A DNA stretch of 64,000 nucleotides from VXNE01 sp963664635 (GTDB taxonomy: Bacteria > Pseudomonadota > Gammaproteobacteria > Pseudomonadales > Azotimanducaceae), in assembly GCA_963664635.1 (NCBI GenBank), contig OY761542.1:1178001-1242000 (forward strand), in the 5' to 3' direction. Of the stretch, positions 61,701 to 64,000 are shown piece by piece; position 1 is the stretch's first letter; the number at the start of each line of letters is the position of its first letter. Made by a program: the position numbers and the translations under genes. The notes beneath the pieces are model-generated. The model was not told the origin of the DNA. It searched no databases and worked only from the letters and a program-made list of their open reading frames with translations.

Positions 61701-61986
61701 CTGGCGAGGCAGGGTGTGCGCAGTTACCGGAGTTCCCGGCCTTTGGGAACTCTACTGCGTCTCCAGTGGAAGCCGCGAGTGACATTGCGACAGCGAGAAG
61801 GAACCGCGGATCGCCGGGCCCCGGCGCACGTCCACGACGGCCGGCCCCCCTTGAGGGTGTCGATGGTCTCGGGGTCTCTCGGAGTCCTGGGCGAAGGCCC
61901 GACGACGAAAAGGAGTTGATTCCGTGGGCGAAATCTGCTGTGTGAGACGAACGGTGTGCTTGCACTTCTTGCGCTTGGGTAGGCAA
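55702..61986 (-). CDS. Giant leucine-rich-repeat protein, four cap-plus-LRR modules
   Basis: 2094 residues from a TTG start set by a perfect AAGGAGGT. A hydrophobic stretch RFLLAVAMSLAAST (about 61-74) may act in secretion, followed by a two-Cys segment (GNCAHPASPAHADLRGQECTEL). Most of the protein is SDS22/internalin-like 22-residue LRRs (L-x-x-L-D-L-S-x-N-x-I-x-D-I-x-P-L). A cap resembling 'VPD-x-x-LRSAL-x-x-LLGK...LTGLEYATGLHTLDLSGN' recurs at about residues 142, 642, 985 and 1620, so there are four consecutive modules. The C-terminus is charged, without an anchor. Likely a surface or secreted binding protein. Confidence 0.85.
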   Translation of the reverse strand: MPTQAQEVQAHRSSHTADFAHGINSFSSSGLRPGLRETPRPSTPSRGAGRRGRAPGPGDPRFLLAVAMSLAASTGDAVEFPKAGNSGNCAHPASPAHADLRGQECTELAASALVGVAAADVMPAEVAPRSASDDVADSTEGVDVPDDRLRSALERLLGKAPGEAITPTELAGFTTMSLPNAGVMDLTGLEYATGLHTLDLSGNSISDLRPLAGLTSIFHLRLSGNAIADITPLAGLADMRLLFLSHNGITDIAALAGMTYLGTLDIAENSVENIEPLADKTHLATLVLADNSITDIAPLSGMFESRRHLAWPWLDLSGNLIGDLTPLSAMTELRTLNLARNEVSDLTPLAALTELRTLNLARNQFSDLTPLAGLINLRELDLSDNLFSDLSFLATLGSNPYFGGFRTLKLARNSVADLSALEELGRHRPDLRELDLSGNAIRNIEPITALPRLRRLDLSDNRIADVEPLVANPRIDLDYLNLAGNRIEDVTPLTGTTIRELDLSRNTITDGAQFVGFDYHLTLLDLSFNSLADFPSFSTAAFGFALERLDVSHNAIDRIPDPPPFVSVQRLNLAHNPLNDITSLQPHHVGGPPRWVADQQIHGTLILYNTSLGEDSTRHVKTLRHAGVIVATRSDPELSASVRFADPALHGAVVTQLGLSPWEPIRAFHLETTLLSLRAPHASITNLSGLEHATNLRELSLPDNLIESLAPIENSSSMSWLDLSDNLISDVTPLRHMTAIRRLNLSGNEIRDLSQLEPWFQSTDCSRERLHYHCIVELDLSRNAISSLTVLAQGHLRLQRLQHLDLSNNVIEDLGPLSAMSTGPNPEIPGAGLAIDLSGNKITHLSELLSLRRLVWLDVSSNRIADLPGESVLRQLGNRDNDHFPFYLDWLDLSDNLIRDISPLRAYDAIGVLSVWGNPLDTLAPLYDPDGIRVKIVYLACCHQQSDAPTESATASAFPAEEIRRVRLSTASGTAFYADPTDFLPVNFPDPDLRYIVARQLSERFFFLSQYRYRHGEAEQVYLNAPYLREEHSVITRADMARLLSLGTSAVPVGVNITITDLTGLEFAYNLRSFVAPIDSDLTAAVTDISAMAGKPHLVVLVLPGGKITDLSPIAGSTKLRWIDLSGNAIDDISPLRASTRLERIELSGNQISDISVLGHLEGEHCQFSYTDPSTRQSFGGPHQCLWYLDLSDNRISDLAPLSALAVDADDDCLVTTRNGNKLIPGWYGVFTGARRLCLSHLDLSGNEAIDVAPIDGLEGLSWLDLSRNSVRDISPLSELGANQISIPGLPAFQFLFHLDLSHNQITDAAPLTGMTLVHLDLAENLLSGRLGLDGITFDSHSRPAYLDLSGNDLSDVSVLTDAFQDASAGEPGITLRLAHNAIDDLGFLDAAAGLSYLSELDLSGNAISDIAPLQQLTTVRSLDLSDNLISDISPLSALLGDSDRSHREWLLHLNLSRNRIADLAPLFRDVSRRTLGSLDLSGNLITDLPPLTFPMASTLRLSGNRISDVGALSSVEPQGFHLLDLSYNDISDIAPLEGFEIEYLYLAGNKISDPSPLASISNKLLDLSRNQISDASLLREVRSFDVYIGGNPLEQEAIRILRDENRRLHIWLDDRDELVDIPDSALRAAIAAAVGKAPSETLKVSDLKLLGRLEAEGAGIASLVGLEFATSLSVVRLAGNSIGDLGPLGELGQRIRLGRQRGLQIDLSRNTIDDVSRLEPLLSAVADRQRRSADLGRFAFHLGLSENRIQDISALRQEGMHFSALELGSNAISDISPLVDRSVQKLDLSDNRIASLASFTESSLRPSELDLSGNRIADLSPFAVFGEHVFGLLDLSRNLIEDIEPLAELRLLRLDLSDNRISEIWPLRYLVQLVELDLSDNAIRDVSALAGLFSLDGTPRVRGGRLRLSGNRITDLSGLAEMTGLEQLDLSRNMIVDVSPLSGLFPLFTAGTWQQRTLNLSDNLIMDIAPLVDMNLGELDLSRNNIVDVGPLRTMVDRLDRMRSDKRRQQTLAVGLDGNPLSEESMRTLGTLARLGAAVFWRPESARQPEDPTMPTPDDAAPSPSQQLERSMWRGWRLELLRSLSEELDGDES

Positions 61987-62300
61987 CGTCGCACCTCCTT
62001 GGTGGCCAAGTGACGAGTGTCAGAAGCCGCTTGTCAAGCCGATGCCTGGAACTCCTGGAACTCTGGAACTTGATCGGACCGGCCTCCTTCACCAATGTAG
62101 CAGTTCTGTGGCGACTGGGCACGCACGAGAGTTGTCCAACGCTAAGTGAGTATCCATGATGTCAAGCGGCGCGTTTGTCGGGTACGCAACTGGTGGTGGT
62201 CATTCCGCTTTGGGCGGCCCGTGTCGAATGAACGTCGCCTGTGCGGTTGGGTCGCGGAGAACCTACTGGCGCGCAAGGCGGTCGGGTGCCTGGTGCTGCG
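61987..62300. other. Promoter region of the LRR gene and IS110 flank
   Basis: 314 bp. AAGGAGGT (61993-62000) is the LRR ribosome site. A triplicated CTGGAACT-type repeat lies at about 62045-62072. No gene is supported; the right part probably belongs to the IS110 element end. Confidence 0.55.
61993..62000 (-). promoter_or_regulatory. Ribosome binding site deciding a TTG start
   Basis: AAGGAGGT on the minus strand, 6 nt before TTG at 61986-61984. No ATG or GTG in the LRR frame lies before the hydrophobic signal-like stretch. Confidence 0.55.
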
Positions 62301-62370
62301 ATGCGGTTGACCTTCGGCCCAGGTTGCGGTCGCTTGACGCTCCCTCCACCCAGGCCGAAGGTCGCCGCAT
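62301..62370 (-). ncRNA. Long hairpin 3' of the IS110 transposase
   Basis: GACCTTCGGCC (62309-62319) pairs with GGCCGAAGGTC (62353-62363), 11 bp perfect, and the stem continues with ATGCGG (62301-62306) against CCGCAT (62365-62370). The loop is about 33 nt. It starts 29 nt after the transposase stop. Could be part of an IS1111-type bridge RNA or a terminator. Confidence 0.45.
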
Positions 62371-62398
62371 CGTCGGGATCAGGCACCGTGCCGCGCCT

Positions 62399-63352
62399 TT
62401 AGCCGGGCGCGGGTTCGAGATTCGGAGTCCACGGGCGGTCCTGCTTCAGCAGCGCGTTGGCCAGGACCACCAGCTTGCGCATGATCGCGGTCAGGGCGAC
62501 CTTTGGCGGCTTGCCGCGGGAACGCAGCTCGGCGTACTTGTGGGCCATGTCGGGGTTGCAGCGGAGCGCCGCCACAGCCGCCATGTAGACCAGCCGCCGG
62601 GGCCGGGCGCGCCCGCCGCGGATGAAGCTGCGTCCCTGCCACTGGCCAGACTCGCGCGTCCATGGCGCGACGCCGATCAGGCTGGCGGCCGCCTTGCCAT
62701 CGATGCGCCCGAGTTCCGGCATGTCGGCGAGCAGGCCGGCCGCGACCACCGGGCCGACGCCGGCGATGGACGTGAGCACCTCGGCCCGGCGTGACAGTTC
62801 CGCGTCGGCGCCGGTGGCCTTGTCGATCTCGTCGTCCAAGGCCCTGATCTGCCTCCGGATCTGTGCCAGTCGGTTCTTTAACTGCCGCTTGAGCAGGGCA
62901 TGGCGCACGTGCTTCTGCCGGTTCAGCGCCGCCGTGCGGTCCTTGACCAGCGCGTCGCGCGCCGTCACCAGTTCGTCCAGGTCGCGTAGCGCCGGTGGCC
63001 TCGGCTCCACCCGTCGCAACTCCACCGCGTCGCCCATCGCAGCCAGAACGCGCGCATCCACCGCGTCGGTCTTCGCGCCTTCGCCCATGGCCTGCGCAAA
63101 ACGGCGCGCGCGTAGCGCGTTGACCCGCGCCAGAGGTAGCCGCGCCGCCAGGCTCTCCTCGAACTCCCGATGCCGCGGCCCCGTGGACTCGTAGACCACC
63201 AGCGCGGTGCAGTCGCCGACCCACGCCGCCAGTTCGTCGAACCCGGTCGCCGCGTTCGCGAAGCGCGCCGACTCACCGGTCGAGCGCCGGTGGACGTCGA
63301 GGTGGGCCTTCGAGATGTCCACGCCGATCGTGTCGGGGGTATGATCGCTCAT
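62399..63352 (-). CDS. IS110-family transposase (DEDD)
   Basis: 317 residues. N-terminal RuvC-like DEDD domain: TIGVDISKAHLDVHRRSTG (first Asp), ALVVYESTGPRHREFEESLA (Glu), AQAMGEGAKTDAVDARVLA (D-x-x-D). C-terminal Tnp domain: VLTSIAGVGPVVAAGLLADMPELGRIDGKAAASLIGVAPWTRESGQWQGRSFIRGGRARPRRLVYMAA with the catalytic-serine region (S-G-x-x-x-G-x-x-x-I-R-G-G-R). IS110 enzymes are guided by an RNA from the element's non-coding end. Intact in sequence. Confidence 0.92.
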   Translation of the reverse strand: MSDHTPDTIGVDISKAHLDVHRRSTGESARFANAATGFDELAAWVGDCTALVVYESTGPRHREFEESLAARLPLARVNALRARRFAQAMGEGAKTDAVDARVLAAMGDAVELRRVEPRPPALRDLDELVTARDALVKDRTAALNRQKHVRHALLKRQLKNRLAQIRRQIRALDDEIDKATGADAELSRRAEVLTSIAGVGPVVAAGLLADMPELGRIDGKAAASLIGVAPWTRESGQWQGRSFIRGGRARPRRLVYMAAVAALRCNPDMAHKYAELRSRGKPPKVALTAIMRKLVVLANALLKQDRPWTPNLEPAPG

Positions 63353-63560
63353 CCTTCCCTGCTCCTGTGCTTGTCATGCGGGCCTCGATGCCCAGGTATC
63401 CATTCAGGACGTGCCGGGAAGGACGGCGGCGACCAAACTCACTTGCGGCCCCGAGGGCCGAGCCTGAAACGGTCCGCCGCCGCCCCCCTCCGCCGGCCTG
63501 CTAGCCGGCGGAGGGGCGGACCCTTCAAAGGGTCCGCTGGGGGCGTTTCTAACAGACAAG
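63353..63560 (-). ncRNA. Candidate IS110 bridge-RNA region upstream of transposase
   Basis: About 200 bp of unusually structured DNA on the 5' side of the transposase. Contains a 13-bp perfect stem (63485-63497 with 63504-63516, loop of 6), an immediately adjacent 10-bp stem (63516-63525 with 63528-63537), and CGGCCC/GGGCCG (63446-63460). IS110-group elements encode their bridge RNA in this non-coding end. I cannot define target or donor loops by eye. Confidence 0.45.
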
Positions 63561-63600
63561 CCTGAGGCGTTCGGTTCGGACGATCATTCGGAGGATGATC

Positions 63601-64000
63601 GTGACGCTTGAGACCGAACGGCTCCACACGGTGGAGCAGATCAGGGGCTTTCTCGACGGCAACGGGGAAGTGGACTTCAGGCCGGTGGACCGGGACGAGG
63701 CCTACGGGTTCGTGCGTCGCACGCTGGTGCGTCTGGACTACGATGCGCTGGGCCGGGCGGGCAAGGGCACGGTGCGCGAGTTCCTCGGCAAGGCGACGGG
63801 GCTGTCGCGCGCGCAGGTGACCCGGCTGATCGGCCAGTATCGAGCCACGGGTCGGGTCGAGGATCGCCGCGCGGCGAACAGCGGTCGGCCCTTCGCGCGG
63901 GTGTACACGGCGGCGGACATCCGCCTGCTGGCCGACGCCGACGAGATCGGCGGCCAGCTCTGCGGGCCCGCGGCGTGCGAGGTGCTGCGCCGCCAGTACG
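63601..64000 (+). CDS. Integrase-type (DDE) transposase, 5' part, runs off the window
   Basis: First 133 codons. The GTG at 63601 is preferred over the ATG at 63595 because GGAGG (63590-63594) is 6 nt before it. The sequence TLETERLHTVEQIRGFLDGNGEVDF, YGFVRRTLVRLDYDALGRAGKGTVREFLGKATGLSRAQVTRLIGQYRATGRVEDRR and FARVYTAADIRLLADADEIGGQLCGPAACEVLRRQY is the helix-turn-helix N-terminal part of a widespread integrase-core transposase group. The catalytic domain would lie beyond 64000. Confidence 0.8.
   Translation, partial: MTLETERLHTVEQIRGFLDGNGEVDFRPVDRDEAYGFVRRTLVRLDYDALGRAGKGTVREFLGKATGLSRAQVTRLIGQYRATGRVEDRRAANSGRPFARVYTAADIRLLADADEIGGQLCGPAACEVLRRQY

Noticed and set aside
1..64000. CRISPR arrays, tRNA or rRNA genes
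   Set aside because: No regularly spaced direct repeats of CRISPR type and no recognisable tRNA or rRNA sequence were seen.

Overview
The window is GC-rich chromosomal DNA (roughly two thirds G+C by eye) from a bacterium. ClpB, a CbpA-type J-protein, a DegP/HtrA protease, a DksA-like zinc-finger protein, glutamine-dependent NAD synthase, the small ribosomal protein bTHX and a YihG-like acyltransferase point to Pseudomonadota, probably a gammaproteobacterium. Three very large secreted or surface repeat proteins (FN3/cadherin/CARDB and leucine-rich repeats), two toxin-antitoxin pairs, many VOC/PhyH/amidohydrolase/DUF3604 catabolic genes and a dense insertion-sequence zone would fit an uncultured marine or host-associated lineage. 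That is inference; no rRNA or tRNA gene is present to fix the taxonomy.

Layout. 1-9.9 kb: a PIN/RHH toxin-antitoxin pair, a DUF3604 protein, a sulfhydrylase/CoA-binding pair, a PhyH oxygenase, and a UGSC-family gene read through an in-frame TGA that I interpret as selenocysteine with a SECIS-like hairpin directly after it. 9.9-16.3 kb: a dienelactone-hydrolase-like gene, an overlapping operon (alpha/beta hydrolase, Gfo/Idh/MocA oxidoreductase, ThuA), and a stress cluster (HtrA, DksA-like, then convergent CbpA and ClpB to 19.0 kb). 19-33 kb: a decayed copy of the clpB 5' end, an FN3/cadherin/sorbosone-dehydrogenase protein, a Phd/PIN pair, a single-chain biotin-dependent acyl-CoA carboxylase, a DUF234-type ATPase with a near-consensus promoter and possible leaderless start, lipid genes and two paired acyl-CoA dehydrogenases. 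33.6-37.9 kb: a giant CARDB repeat protein. 38-50 kb: nadE, an MBL-fold protein whose zinc motif is lost, bTHX, VOC, a CDP-alcohol phosphatidyltransferase, nitroreductase, a membrane/glycosyltransferase operon, and a D-aminoacylase-like amidohydrolase.

50.2-55.3 kb and 62.3-64 kb are mobile-element territory: an intact ISKra4-type element with 23-bp inverted repeats and a probable -1 frameshift, abutting a truncated IS256-type element whose transposase is broken by a 19-bp palindromic insertion; an IS3 remnant; an IS110 element flanked by strongly structured non-coding DNA (candidate bridge-RNA regions); and the start of a further DDE transposase. Between them is a 2094-residue leucine-rich-repeat protein made of four cap-plus-solenoid modules.

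Several short DNA patterns recur. Two convergent gene pairs are separated by inverted repeats whose ends supply both stop codons. Tandem repeats with a 12-bp period sit at three gene starts. Fragments of a D12 DNA adenine methylase and of a group II intron-type reverse transcriptase survive in the otherwise empty spaces beside the CARDB gene.
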